NCBI GenBank assembly: GCA_964521085.1
Contig: CAZFPL010000003.1
Span: forward strand, 69,418 to 133,417
Length of the DNA: 64,000 nt
DNA from: JAFGKK01 sp964521085
GTDB taxonomy: Bacteria; Chloroflexota; Anaerolineae; Anaerolineales; RBG-16-64-43
Direction of reading: 5' to 3'
The position numbers and the translations under genes are program-made. The notes beneath the pieces are model-generated. The model searched no databases, was not told where the DNA came from, and worked only from the letters and a program-made list of their open reading frames with translations. This document shows, one piece after another, positions 8,616 to 17,724 of the stretch (the first letter of the stretch is position 1; each line of letters starts with the position of its first letter).

Positions 8616-9683
8616 GTGCGCCATTCGCGCCGCCTTCTCTTCGGCCCCAAAACGGTCAAACTGGAGCTTCTGCTTACTCCGCTGTCCCGATTGCCCCTTT
8701 CGGTGAATGACGGACCGGCGGGAGACGCCATCGATCTTCTGCGGGAGGATCTCAAGCGTTTGAAGCTGGACCGCATCCAACCGAATTTCTACCTTTCCAC
8801 GGGATACGGGACAGTGGAAGGGACTACCAATATCGCGATCGGCTTCTACGACACCCATCCCCTGATCCGCGAATTGCACAAGGAGTACCGGCGCTGGTCG
8901 TACACTCCGGACGAAATCCTGGCCACACTCCGGCATGAAATCGGGCACGCCTTCTGCTATGCCTATAAACTCTACCGGCGGAAGGATTTCCGCGAAACCT
9001 TCAATGTGCGCGGACATTTTTTCAACACCTATCCGGTCACCGACCGGTATGTCGAACGGGCCAATCCCTGGAGTCGGGATTACGTGAATCCAAGCGGCGA
9101 TCATTACGCGCAGAAACATCCCGACGACGATTTTGCAGAGACTTTCTGCGAGTGGTTTACCTCGCGCCGGAGTTGGCGAAAAAAATACCGCCGCTTTCCC
9201 GGGGCATTGAAGAAATTGACATATGTGGATTCGCTGGTCCGAGGATTGCGCCGGAAGGATCCGGAGCTGGAAAACGATCCGGCCATGCTGGACGAGCCGA
9301 TCAGCGGTTTTTCGATGACCCTTGCCGAATTCCTCAAAGCGAAAAACATCCAGCGCTACCGACGGGGGGCCACCGGATATGTGGACAGCGATCTGCGCCG
9401 GCTGTTCCACAAGACTCCATCGCGCGCCGATCTGCAGCAGAATTATCTTCCGGCGGACGAGTATCTGCGGGAAAACCGACCATTTCTGATGAAACGGGTG
9501 GTTGTTTCCACAAAAGTGGATCCGCTTACGGTGAAGGATCTGCTGGACAAATGTCAGCACCGCGCGAAGGAATTGCGCCTGTCATTGCGCAAAAGAGAAA
9601 GGGAAATAAAACTCATCGAGCTTGCAGCGTATATCTCCCAACGCTGCGCCCTTTACCAGGCCACCGGATCGTATTTCGGGTAA
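8616..9683 (+). CDS. putative zinc-dependent metallopeptidase (HExxH)
   Basis: The protein contains LRHEIGHAFCYAY, a classic HExxH zinc motif, and 'DDDFAETFCEWF' about 65 residues later, where a glutamate could be the third zinc ligand. It is soluble, with no signal peptide, and rich in Arg/Lys. It resembles the group annotated as putative zinc-binding metallopeptidases; its substrate is unknown. The start is uncertain: the frame is open from a GTG at 8559, but that lies in a hairpin (8563-8585) just after the tRNA, so I place the start at the GTG at 8616 (VRHSRRLLFGPKTV); 8610 is another option. Confidence 0.75.
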   Translation: MRHSRRLLFGPKTVKLELLLTPLSRLPLSVNDGPAGDAIDLLREDLKRLKLDRIQPNFYLSTGYGTVEGTTNIAIGFYDTHPLIRELHKEYRRWSYTPDEILATLRHEIGHAFCYAYKLYRRKDFRETFNVRGHFFNTYPVTDRYVERANPWSRDYVNPSGDHYAQKHPDDDFAETFCEWFTSRRSWRKKYRRFPGALKKLTYVDSLVRGLRRKDPELENDPAMLDEPISGFSMTLAEFLKAKNIQRYRRGATGYVDSDLRRLFHKTPSRADLQQNYLPADEYLRENRPFLMKRVVVSTKVDPLTVKDLLDKCQHRAKELRLSLRKREREIKLIELAAYISQRCALYQATGSYFG

Positions 9684-9747
9684 GAATAAGTTTTCTCGAC
9701 GCGGTATCCCCCGACGGGTGGATCGGCAATCCCGCCATTCCGTAACA

Positions 9748-9995
9748 GTCCTAATCCCCTCACCCTGCCCTTTTCCCCTTCCCTCCCTGCGCTCAAGGGC
9801 AGGTTCTCATATCAACCGGCCTAACCCCCTCTCCCCAGCTCTCCCTGCGTTCAGGGTCAGGGGCGAGTTCTCATGTCCATTGTCCCAACCCTCTCTCCCA
9901 TACCCTCTCCCCCTTCCCGAAAATCGGGAAGGGGGAGAGGGTAGCTGGAATCTCGGTATTCATCCAAGAACAAAATGGGGAGAGGGGATTAGGAC
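9748..9995 (+). repeat. MITE-like element with 14-bp terminal inverted repeats
   Basis: The ~320 bases between the metallopeptidase and the glycosyltransferase hold no gene. GTCCTAATCCCCTC at 9748-9761 is repeated exactly in inverted orientation at 9982-9995, bounding a 248-bp element. Inside are two imperfect copies of a unit containing CTCCCTGCG, 'TCAGG' and GTTCTCAT, and a perfect 20-bp hairpin (9901-9920 with 9924-9943, loop AAA) built from CCCTCTCCCCC. There is no transposase, so it is a non-autonomous element if mobile. Target-site duplication is not clear; a TA dinucleotide flanks both sides. Confidence 0.65.
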
Positions 9996-10004
9996 AGTAT
10001 GGAA

Positions 10005-11261
10005 TTAGTGCGCGTGTTCCACATTCGGATCCGTCGCCAGGCACCCCGCCAGAACGCTTTCGTACAGCGTCAGCATTTGATCGGTGATCCGTTCCCAGGA
10101 ATAGGCGTGGGCCACGTTGGCCGCATGGCGGCTCAATTCCTGGCGGAGCCGCTCGTCGGAGAGCAGTTTTTGCAGTTTATCCGCCAGCGCCTGCGGATCG
10201 GAATCCGGTATGTGGTATCCGGTTCGGCCGTCGCGGACAAGGTAAAGCAAGCCCCCCACCCCGGAGGCCACAACCGGAGTGCCGCAAGCCATCGCTTCCA
10301 GCGCCACCATGCCGAAAGATTCGTATTGCGACGGCATGACGACGGCTTGGGCGGCGGAATAATACATCGGCAATTCCGTCTGCGGCCGTTTGCCGAGAAA
10401 GGTGACCACGTTCGTGACGGAAAGAGAATCCCGCAGCTCTTGGAGATATTGCATTTCTTTCTGCGGATTATCAGGGTCTCCGCCGATCACCATCACGCAG
10501 GGGCAGGAAGGGGAAAGGAAACCGCGTTCCCGCAACAGCGCGGCCGCACGCAGGAGGGTTTCCAATCCCTTCAAGCGCTCGATCCGGCCGACGAAGAGGA
10601 CCATCTTCGCATCCTTGGGGAGCCCGATCTGCGTGCGCGCTTCCGCCACCGGATGCGGATGGAAGAGTTCCAGATCGACCCCGGGCGGGATGACGACCAC
10701 CTTGCGGAGATCCGCCCGGTATAACCACTGCAGCTGCATCCGTTCCGCGGGGGTGGCGGCGATGATCCGGCTGGCTCCGGAGAGGATGGATTGCTCGGCT
10801 TGGAGGCGAACCGGATCCTCCACGGTTCCTCCCAGGCGCGTTTTCATCGCCCCCAGCGTGTGAAACATATGCAGGAGCGGGATATCCCACTCCTGCTGCA
10901 AGGTTAATCCAGCCAATCCGGAAAGCCAGTAATGGCTGTGAACCAGGTCATAGGAGATGTTTTGACCGGCTCCGAACTTCCGGATCTCTTCGGTGAAAGC
11001 CGGCACATGCTGCGAAAGTTGATCCCGGGGCAACGGGATTTCCGGGCCGGCCGGGATGTGGATGATTCGATTCCCGTTACCCAGATCGTGGATGACGTGT
11101 GGAACATGTTCATCCTGCGAGCGGGTGAATACATCCACACGGATGCGCGCCTTGCCGAGGGAACGAGTCAACTCGCGGACATACACGTTCATTCCGCCGG
11201 TATCCTTGCCTCCCAGCGTCGCGAGAGGACAGGTGTGATAGGAGAGCATCGCCACACGCAT
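10005..11261 (-). CDS. GT4-family glycosyltransferase (MshA/sucrose-phosphate-synthase-like)
   Basis: 418 residues, GT-B fold. It begins MRVAMLSYHTCPLATLG followed by GGMNVYVREL, the glycine-rich acceptor/donor loop typical of the MshA and sucrose-phosphate synthase branch. Further signs are HSHYWLSG, 'VVVIPPGVDLELFHP', 'VLFVGRIERLKGLETLL' and the donor-binding E-x7-E motif in 'PSQYESFGMVALEAMACGTPVVAS'. It uses a nucleotide-activated sugar, but the acceptor cannot be read from sequence. The ATG is preceded by TATAAT with only 6 bases between, so the mRNA is probably leaderless. No sugar-phosphate phosphatase lies next to it. Confidence 0.88.
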   Translation of the reverse strand: MRVAMLSYHTCPLATLGGKDTGGMNVYVRELTRSLGKARIRVDVFTRSQDEHVPHVIHDLGNGNRIIHIPAGPEIPLPRDQLSQHVPAFTEEIRKFGAGQNISYDLVHSHYWLSGLAGLTLQQEWDIPLLHMFHTLGAMKTRLGGTVEDPVRLQAEQSILSGASRIIAATPAERMQLQWLYRADLRKVVVIPPGVDLELFHPHPVAEARTQIGLPKDAKMVLFVGRIERLKGLETLLRAAALLRERGFLSPSCPCVMVIGGDPDNPQKEMQYLQELRDSLSVTNVVTFLGKRPQTELPMYYSAAQAVVMPSQYESFGMVALEAMACGTPVVASGVGGLLYLVRDGRTGYHIPDSDPQALADKLQKLLSDERLRQELSRHAANVAHAYSWERITDQMLTLYESVLAGCLATDPNVEHAH

Positions 11262-11267
11262 GGGATA

Positions 11268-11273
11268 ATTATA
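11268..11273 (-). promoter_or_regulatory. -10 element for a leaderless transcript (GT4 gene)
   Basis: TATAAT on the minus strand ends 6 bases before the ATG at 11261, so transcription would begin at or next to the start codon. No Shine-Dalgarno sequence fits in between. The -35 region is not near consensus. Confidence 0.55.
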
Positions 11274-11376
11274 ACTTTCCGCCTGCCGTGGGGCGTTTAC
11301 GGGGGTTGTTGCATCTCAAGCCTACCAGCTCGCAAGCCATGCGGTCGCCGGTAAAAAGCCTGAAAAGAAGCCCAAC

Positions 11377-11406
11377 TTGACCCCAAAGAGCGGCTCGTGG
11401 TATTCT
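11377..11406 (+). promoter_or_regulatory. promoter of dprA-manC
   Basis: TTGACC (11377-11382), 18-base spacer, TATTCT (11401-11406), about 30 bases before the dprA start. Confidence 0.55.
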
Positions 11407-11437
11407 CAGCCCGAATTTCCAGGATCAGGGGGAAACC

Positions 11438-12553
11438 ATGACAACGCTGGAACGAGCTTATTGGGTCGCCTTCAATCACATCCGCGGAGTCGGTGCCGCC
11501 CGCGTTCAGAAAATGCTGAAGGCGTTCGGAGATCTGCACTCGGCATGGGAAGCCCCGCGCAGCCGGCTTCTGGAAGCCGGCTTGGATGAGCGCACTGTTG
11601 TCGCGATTGCCAGCGGAAGGCCGGCGCTGGATCCGCAAGCTTTGCTGGACCGCTGCGGGAAACTCGGTCTGAAGGTGCTTGTCTGGAATGATCCGGAGTA
11701 TCCACCCCGGTTGAAAGAACTTCCATTACCGCCGCCGGTTCTGTATCTGCGCGGCGGGATGACCGAAGCGGACGGTTTGGCGGTGGCGGTGGTGGGGACA
11801 CGCAAAGCCACCGCCTACGGGAAGGAAGTGGCGCGGATGTTCGCGTCCGCCCTGGCGGTGAATGGGATCACCGTCGTCAGCGGGCTGGCGCGTGGGGTCG
11901 ACTCCGAAGCGCACCTTGCCGCACTGGAAAGCGGCGGACGGACGCTGGCAGTGCTGGGGTGCGGCGCGGACGTTGTGTACCCGCCGGAACATGGACGCCT
12001 TGCGCGCCGGATTGCAGAATCCGGCGCGATCCTCAGCGATTATTCTCCGGGCACCCCGCCGGACGCTGCGAATTTTCCTCCCCGCAACCGGATCATCGCG
12101 GGATTAGCCCTCGCCACGCTGGTCGTGGAGGCCGGCGAGGAAAGCGGCGCGCTGCTCACGGCTTGCTACGCGGGGGAATACGGCCGGGATGTTTTCGCCG
12201 TACCCGGCAGCATCTTGAGCGCCGCAAGCAAAGGGTGCAACCGGCTGATCAGCGACGGCGCCCAGCCGGTGGCTTCGCCCGATGAGTTGATCGGCGCGCT
12301 GGATCTGGAGCGGGTCGCCCCCGCGCTTCAAATGCGGATGGCCGTGCCCGAGAGTCCGATCGAGGCGAAGATCCTTGATGCGCTCGGCTCGGAACCGCTG
12401 CACATCGATCTCCTACGCACCAGCGTGGATCTTCCGGTGGAAACGGTTTCCGGCGCGCTGGCGATGATGGAATTGAAAGGGATGGTTCGGCCGGTCGGCG
12501 GGATGCAGTATGTCGCTGTGTCCCCGCCCCGGACGGGAGACCGTCGCGAATAA
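11438..12553 (+). CDS. dprA: DNA-processing protein DprA
   Basis: DprA binds incoming single-stranded DNA during natural transformation and loads RecA. The 371 residues contain an N-terminal helix-hairpin-helix-like region (GVGAARVQKMLKAFG), the Rossmann-like core with 'VAVVGTRKATAYG', VSGLARGVDSEAH, GCGADVVYPPEH, FPPRNRIIAGLA and 'GALLTACYAGEYGRDVFAVPG', and a C-terminal winged-helix domain (about residues 305-360). It abuts manC with no intervening base, so the two share a transcript. Together with comF in the Tad operon it is one of two competence-type genes in the window, although DprA is widespread in bacteria not known to be competent. Confidence 0.95.
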   Translation: MTTLERAYWVAFNHIRGVGAARVQKMLKAFGDLHSAWEAPRSRLLEAGLDERTVVAIASGRPALDPQALLDRCGKLGLKVLVWNDPEYPPRLKELPLPPPVLYLRGGMTEADGLAVAVVGTRKATAYGKEVARMFASALAVNGITVVSGLARGVDSEAHLAALESGGRTLAVLGCGADVVYPPEHGRLARRIAESGAILSDYSPGTPPDAANFPPRNRIIAGLALATLVVEAGEESGALLTACYAGEYGRDVFAVPGSILSAASKGCNRLISDGAQPVASPDELIGALDLERVAPALQMRMAVPESPIEAKILDALGSEPLHIDLLRTSVDLPVETVSGALAMMELKGMVRPVGGMQYVAVSPPRTGDRRE

Positions 12554-13669
12554 ATGGATTCGAATTCGAAGGATAATCTACCACTGCTCGTCGTATTAAT
12601 GGCTGGCGGCGGCGGCACTCGATTATGGCCGCTGTCACGTCCCGAGGAGCCCAAACAGTGCTTGCCCCTGCTTGGCGGCAGGTCGCTTTTCGAATCCACC
12701 GTGGAACGGTTGCGGGGCGTCGTTCCGACGGAGGATATTTTTGTCGTTTCCAACTCCGGTCTGGAACCGCTTCTCCGCTGCGCCGCGACGGCGATCCCAG
12801 CAGAAAATTTTTTCTGTGAACCGAGCCCGCGCAACACCGCACCGGCGGTGGCTTTCGCTCTGGCATGCCTGCGCTCGCGCGCTCCGCGGTTCGTCATGGC
12901 CTGCCTGCCTTCGGATCATTACATCGCGGACGTACCGGTGTTCCGGAACCTGCTTCGCGCCGCCAGGACGCTTGCAGAAAAAGGCCACCTCGTAACCCTC
13001 GGGATCGAACCGAGCGCTCCGGTTACGGGGTACGGGTACATCGAGCAGGGAGAGGAGTTGGGCGCGGTGGAGGGATTCCCCGCCTATCGCGTGCGGCGCT
13101 TCACCGAGAAGCCCGATGTGGAAAAGGCGCGCGAGATGATCCGCAGCGGCATGTTCACCTGGAATTCCGGAATGTTCTTCTGGCGGTCGGATGTGATCGA
13201 AGCCGAATACCGAAAACATCAACCGGCGATCGCCCAGGTGCTGGATCTGTTGATCGAATCGCTTAAGCGGAAAGCGGGAAGCGCGGATTTGGAAAAAACC
13301 TGGGAGGCTATGCCGAACCTCTCGCTGGATTATGGCCTCCTTGAAAAATCAGAACGGGTGGCGGTTTTACCGGCGCGTGACCTGGGTTGGACCGATATCG
13401 GCAGCTGGGACGCGCTGATCGAACTCTACCGGATACATCCGGATCTTCGTTCGGATGTATCCGGGGAACATTATGACGTTGGTTCGAAATCCGTCACCGT
13501 CATCCGAAAGGCGGAGACCGGACGGATTCTGGCCACCGTCGGATTGGACGACGTAATCATCGTGGAGACCGACGATGCGATTTTAATTTGTCGGGGGGGA
13601 AAATCGCAGGATGTCCGAAAAATCACGGACATCCTATTAAAAAAGAATTCTGCGAAGAAGCCGCAGTAG
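12554..13669 (+). CDS. manC: mannose-1-phosphate guanylyltransferase
   Basis: It makes GDP-mannose from mannose 1-phosphate and GTP. The 371 residues form the nucleotidyltransferase domain only: the pyrophosphorylase signature 'LMAGGGGTRLWPLSRPEEPKQ' lies at residues 16-36, followed by 'EPSPRNTAPAVAFA', 'CLPSDHYI', the sugar-binding 'FTEKPD' and 'WNSGMFFW', and 'LGWTDIGSWDAL'. A short beta-helix end follows, with no phosphomannose isomerase domain, so it is monofunctional. The ATG follows the dprA stop directly and has no good ribosome-binding site, suggesting translational coupling. GDP-mannose would feed the DPM-type GT2 at 57775. Confidence 0.94.
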   Translation: MDSNSKDNLPLLVVLMAGGGGTRLWPLSRPEEPKQCLPLLGGRSLFESTVERLRGVVPTEDIFVVSNSGLEPLLRCAATAIPAENFFCEPSPRNTAPAVAFALACLRSRAPRFVMACLPSDHYIADVPVFRNLLRAARTLAEKGHLVTLGIEPSAPVTGYGYIEQGEELGAVEGFPAYRVRRFTEKPDVEKAREMIRSGMFTWNSGMFFWRSDVIEAEYRKHQPAIAQVLDLLIESLKRKAGSADLEKTWEAMPNLSLDYGLLEKSERVAVLPARDLGWTDIGSWDALIELYRIHPDLRSDVSGEHYDVGSKSVTVIRKAETGRILATVGLDDVIIVETDDAILICRGGKSQDVRKITDILLKKNSAKKPQ

Positions 13670-13732
13670 AGTGGCGCGCTGCTTCGGAATGAAGAAATAA
13701 TCTCATTCTATGGGAATGGAGTTTTTTGCTGA

Positions 13733-16051
13733 ATGGAAGGGTATTGTCTGAAGTGCAAGGCCAAGCGTGAAATTGAGAATCCGGAACCGGCCTTTCTCTC
13801 CAATGCGAGGCCGACCACCCGCGGCACATGCGCTGTCTGCGGAACGAAGATCCAGAAGATGGGTGCCACTCAAGCCCACCAGGGACTCACCCCTCCCATT
13901 CCGGTAAAGCGGGAAGAAAAACGCGCCAAACGGAACGGGAAACTGGTGATCGTGGAATCGCCTACCAAGGCGAAAACCGTCGGCCGTTTTCTCGGCAAAG
14001 GCTACCAGGTGCGCGCCTCCGTCGGGCACGTCCGCGACTTGCTGCGATCGCAGTTGTCGGTGGACGTGGAGAACGGATTTACCCCCAAATACCGGATTCC
14101 CAACGAGAAGCGGCTGGTCGTGAAGGAATTGAAAGCGCTCGCCCAGCAATCGGAGGAGGTCTACCTCGCAACGGATCCGGACCGGGAGGGCGAGGCGATT
14201 GCCTGGCATCTTAAGGAAGCCGTTGAATTGGGGGACACCCCTACCCATCGGGTCGTTTTTCACGAAATCACCAAGACCGCCGTCGATGAAGCCTTCCAGC
14301 ATCCGCGGGAAATCGACATGAACTTGGTGAACGCCCAGCAAGCCCGAAGAATTCTGGACCGGCTGGTCGGATATATGCTCAGTCCGCTGCTGTGGGCCAA
14401 AGTTCGAAGCCGGCTTTCGGCCGGGCGGGTTCAATCGGTGGCCCTGCGGCTTGTGGTGGAACGGGAACGCGAGATCAGCGCCTTCGAGGCAAAGGAATAT
14501 TGGTCGATCGAGGCGGATCTCGCCAAACTCACAAACGGCAACAACTCCTTCCGCGCCAAACTGGCGAAAGTGGACGACCAGGATTTCTCTCTGGGATCGG
14601 AGAAGGAAGCCGAAGCGATGGCGGAGGACCTGAGGAAGGCTTCCTTCCTTGCGGCGCGGATTCGCCGCGGGGAGCGGAAACGGAATCCTTCCGCTCCGTT
14701 CACCACATCCACGCTGCAACAAGAGGCATCCCGTAAACTCGGATTTTCTCCGAAGAAGACGATGGCCATCGCCCAACAACTCTATGAAGGCGTGGAGATC
14801 GATTCGATGGGCATGACCGGTTTGATTACGTACATGCGCACGGATTCCACGCAGGTGGCGGATGTGGCGCAGAAGGAAGCCCGGGAATTCATCACCGAAA
14901 AGTTCGGCAAGGATTTTCTGCCCGCCGAACCTCCGCAATACCGGACCCGTTCCCGATCCGCACAGGAAGCGCATGAGGCCATCCGCCCGACGTCCGTCCT
15001 GCGGCAGCCCAAAACGCTTGAGGAATTCCTCAGCCGCGATCAAAACCGGCTGTACGGGTTGATCTGGCAGCGGTTTGTGGCTTCGCAGATGGCTCCGGCC
15101 CTGTTTGATACCGTCCAAGTCGACGTAGAGGCCGCAGGAGCCCGCAAGTACCTGCTGCGGGTATCCGGAGCCATGTTGCGCTTCCAGGGGTTCCTGGCGG
15201 TCTATGAGGAAGCCAGGGACGAAGATCAGGCGGAGGAAGAGGAGGGCCAGGCTTCACTGCCTGCCCTCGAGGAAGGCGAACCGCTCAAGATGCTGGCCAT
15301 CCTCCCGGAACAGCACTTCACCCAGCCGCCTCCGCGGTACACCGAAGCGGCATTGGTCCGCGCCCTCGAGGAATTCGATATCGGCCGGCCTTCGACGTAT
15401 GCGCCGATCCTTTCCACGATCCAACAGCGCGGATATGTCGTCCGCGAAGAGAAGCGTCTGATGCCGACGGAAATCGGCTTCACGGTGAACGATATGCTGG
15501 TCACGTATTTTCCGGACGTGATCAACACGGGCTTTACGGCGACGATGGAAGACGAATTGGATGAGATCGCCGAGGGAAGCCACGATTGGACCGCCACGTT
15601 GCAGGAATTCTACGAACCCTTCTCCAAGGATGTAAAGCACGCGGAGGATGAGATTCCGAAAGTCAGCGAAGGACCGGAGCTGGCGGGGCGCGATTGCCCG
15701 ACCTGCGGGAAACCACTGGTGATCCGATACGGACGGTTCGGCAAATTCATCGGCTGCTCCACATTCCCGGCCTGCCGGTATGTGGAACCCTGGTTGGAAA
15801 AAATGGGAGTGCTTTGCCCCAAGGACGGCGGGGACCTGGTGGAGCGCAAAACGCGCAAAGGCCGCACGTTCTATGCTTGTTCGAATTACCCGACCTGTGA
15901 TTTCACGTCCTGGAAGAAACCGTTGCGAACCCCCTGCCCGGCCTGCGGCGGGTTGCTTGTGCTGGGCGGCCGGCAGACGGCGCAGTGCATCAAGTGCGAT
16001 TCGAAATTCCCCCTGGATGAAATCCCGGCCAAAGAGCTGGAAACGTTCTGA
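13733..16051 (+). CDS. topA: DNA topoisomerase I with an N-terminal DUF5679-like zinc domain
   Basis: This type IA topoisomerase relaxes negative supercoils. The first ~48 residues (MEGYCLKCKAKREI ... GTCAVCGTKIQK) hold two CxxC pairs and look like the small DUF5679 domain fused upstream of the enzyme. The Toprim domain follows (LVIVESPTKAKTVGRFLG; acidic motif TDPDREGEAIAWHL). The catalytic tyrosine is in 'LITYMRTDST', with HEAIRPT downstream. Three C-terminal zinc-finger modules follow (CPTCGKPLVIR, 'CPKDGGDLV...CSNYPTC', CPACGGLLVLGG). The 772-residue length is normal plus the extra domain. The ribosome-binding site is weak. Confidence 0.95.
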   Translation: MEGYCLKCKAKREIENPEPAFLSNARPTTRGTCAVCGTKIQKMGATQAHQGLTPPIPVKREEKRAKRNGKLVIVESPTKAKTVGRFLGKGYQVRASVGHVRDLLRSQLSVDVENGFTPKYRIPNEKRLVVKELKALAQQSEEVYLATDPDREGEAIAWHLKEAVELGDTPTHRVVFHEITKTAVDEAFQHPREIDMNLVNAQQARRILDRLVGYMLSPLLWAKVRSRLSAGRVQSVALRLVVEREREISAFEAKEYWSIEADLAKLTNGNNSFRAKLAKVDDQDFSLGSEKEAEAMAEDLRKASFLAARIRRGERKRNPSAPFTTSTLQQEASRKLGFSPKKTMAIAQQLYEGVEIDSMGMTGLITYMRTDSTQVADVAQKEAREFITEKFGKDFLPAEPPQYRTRSRSAQEAHEAIRPTSVLRQPKTLEEFLSRDQNRLYGLIWQRFVASQMAPALFDTVQVDVEAAGARKYLLRVSGAMLRFQGFLAVYEEARDEDQAEEEEGQASLPALEEGEPLKMLAILPEQHFTQPPPRYTEAALVRALEEFDIGRPSTYAPILSTIQQRGYVVREEKRLMPTEIGFTVNDMLVTYFPDVINTGFTATMEDELDEIAEGSHDWTATLQEFYEPFSKDVKHAEDEIPKVSEGPELAGRDCPTCGKPLVIRYGRFGKFIGCSTFPACRYVEPWLEKMGVLCPKDGGDLVERKTRKGRTFYACSNYPTCDFTSWKKPLRTPCPACGGLLVLGGRQTAQCIKCDSKFPLDEIPAKELETF

Positions 16052-16135
16052 CAGGCCGGTGCGGCGGGAGATTCGGTTGAAGAATTAATTTGCCCGGAGA
16101 GGGCATCTGAAGATACAATCGGGATTAGGTGATGT

Positions 16136-17197
16136 ATGGCAGTCCTGGTTTCCGTCCGGAACGCCCTGGAACGCTTAATTCGCACCCCCCTCTTCCTCAA
16201 TGGAGCGAGTTTCCTGTTGGGCACGCTCTTCGGCTTGATCGTGCTCGGCTGGATCGTCTGGCCGGTAACATACATCGACACCACGCCGGAAATGCTGCGC
16301 TCGGATATCCAATTGGATTATCTGCGCATGGCGGTCGATTCTTACAGCGTGAACGGGGATGCCGTTCTGGCCCGCAGCCGGTTTGAAGCCCTGGGAGACG
16401 GAAAGTTGGATCTTCTGGCGCAGTTGCGCGGGGACGGTCTGACGGATCCTGAGCGGTTGAACCAGTTCGAGATACTCATCGCCAACCTGTACGTTCCGGG
16501 CGCGGAAACCCCCGAGTCCACCGCAACCCCCGCCGCGGCCGGTGGCATCCAAGACGCACTCTCCGTGATCGCGATTCTCGGAATCGTGATCGGAGGCGCG
16601 ATCGCCGTGGTCCTGGCGGTGAACATCCGCCGCCATCGCGACAGCGCGCAGCCTCGGGAGGCGCCCGCGGCGCCGGAAGAATTATCCCTGGAGGCCGAGG
16701 AGGAGCTGGAGGGAAGATCGGTTCCAGCCGCGGAAGCGGAAGAAGAAACCGGCGGCGAGGGAACGGAACCGCTGGAGCGTTTTGTGACCACCTATACCCT
16801 GGGCGACGACCTGTACGAGGACAGTTTTACGATCAATTCCCCCAGCGGGGATTTCCTGGGAGAATGCGGCGTGGGAATTTCCGAACCGATCGGCGTGGGG
16901 GAACCGAAAAAGATCACGGCGCTGGAGGTCTGGTTGTTCGACCGTAAGCCGAGCCGGACTTCGACCACGGTGCTGATGAGCCAGTACGCGCACGATAAAG
17001 AAGACGTACGTGCCACCCTGGCGCCGCGCGGATTGCCCGTCCAGGCCGTTCCCGGAGCCGATTTTTGGATGGAAACCCCCGGTTTACAGCTCCGGGTTGT
17101 GATCCGCGAATTGTTATACGGGTCCGGGCCGTTGCCGGAGAATTCTTATTTTGAACGGCTGACCCTTCAAATGGAAGTTTGGGCGAAAGCGAAATAA
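16136..17197 (+). CDS. conserved membrane protein with two TM segments
   Basis: 353 residues, not assigned to a characterised family. One TM helix is at about residues 24-45 (LLGTLFGLIVLGWIVWPV). A short extracytoplasmic domain of ~100 residues and a Pro/Ala/Thr linker follow. A second TM is at about 147-168 (IAILGIVIGGAIAVVLAV), then a long acidic linker. The C-terminal ~140-residue beta-rich domain begins 'FVTTYTLGDDLYEDSFTI' and is likely cytoplasmic. 'GDFLGECGVGISEPIG' and 'EVWLFDRKPSRTSTTVLMS' suggest a regulatory or binding fold. It follows topA by 84 bases on the same strand. Confidence 0.75.
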   Translation: MAVLVSVRNALERLIRTPLFLNGASFLLGTLFGLIVLGWIVWPVTYIDTTPEMLRSDIQLDYLRMAVDSYSVNGDAVLARSRFEALGDGKLDLLAQLRGDGLTDPERLNQFEILIANLYVPGAETPESTATPAAAGGIQDALSVIAILGIVIGGAIAVVLAVNIRRHRDSAQPREAPAAPEELSLEAEEELEGRSVPAAEAEEETGGEGTEPLERFVTTYTLGDDLYEDSFTINSPSGDFLGECGVGISEPIGVGEPKKITALEVWLFDRKPSRTSTTVLMSQYAHDKEDVRATLAPRGLPVQAVPGADFWMETPGLQLRVVIRELLYGSGPLPENSYFERLTLQMEVWAKAK

Positions 17198-17223
17198 AAA
17201 CGGCGCGCCGCGGCCGCTCCCCG

Positions 17224-17688
17224 CTATTCGATTTTCTCAATTCGAAAGGAACGCGGTCCGGATGGCGTAGGGACCGATACGGTATCCCCCTCTTTGTGAC
17301 CGAGCAGCGCTTTCCCGATCGGCGATTCGTGGGAAATTTTTCTCGCCCGGGAATCCCCCTCCTTGCTTCCGACGATCAGAAATACATCCGCTTCATTTTC
17401 CTCATCGAGCACGTGCACGCGGCATCCCAGCGACACCACGTCGCGGGGCGTAGAGGCCGGATCGACGATCTCGGCGGTTTTGATCAGAGTTTCCAGCTCC
17501 AGGATCCGACCTTCCAGAAATCCCTGCTCTTCCTTGGCGGACGTGTAATCCGCGTTCTCCGAGAGATCTCCCTGCTGAATGGCGGCTCGCAGCCGGGCGG
17601 CCAATGCCGTGCGCGCCGGGCCTTTCAGCTGCTGCAGTTCCTCGCGTATTTTCCGGGCTCCCTCGGGGGTTAATATTTTATTTTCCAT
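17224..17688 (-). CDS. greA: transcription elongation factor GreA
   Basis: It rescues backtracked RNA polymerase by stimulating transcript cleavage. The 154 residues match the family length. The N-terminal coiled coil carries the tip acidic pair in 'GDLSENADYTSAKEEQ', and the C-terminal FKBP-like domain includes 'SLGCRVHVLDEENE' and 'ISHESPIGKALLGHKEGD'. It is convergent with the membrane protein upstream and is followed by a dGTPase gene on the same strand 36 bases away. Confidence 0.96.
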   Translation of the reverse strand: MENKILTPEGARKIREELQQLKGPARTALAARLRAAIQQGDLSENADYTSAKEEQGFLEGRILELETLIKTAEIVDPASTPRDVVSLGCRVHVLDEENEADVFLIVGSKEGDSRARKISHESPIGKALLGHKEGDTVSVPTPSGPRSFRIEKIE

Positions 17689-17724
17689 TCCGTTTTTTCT
17701 CTCCCAGGACGGGCCTTCCGACGG

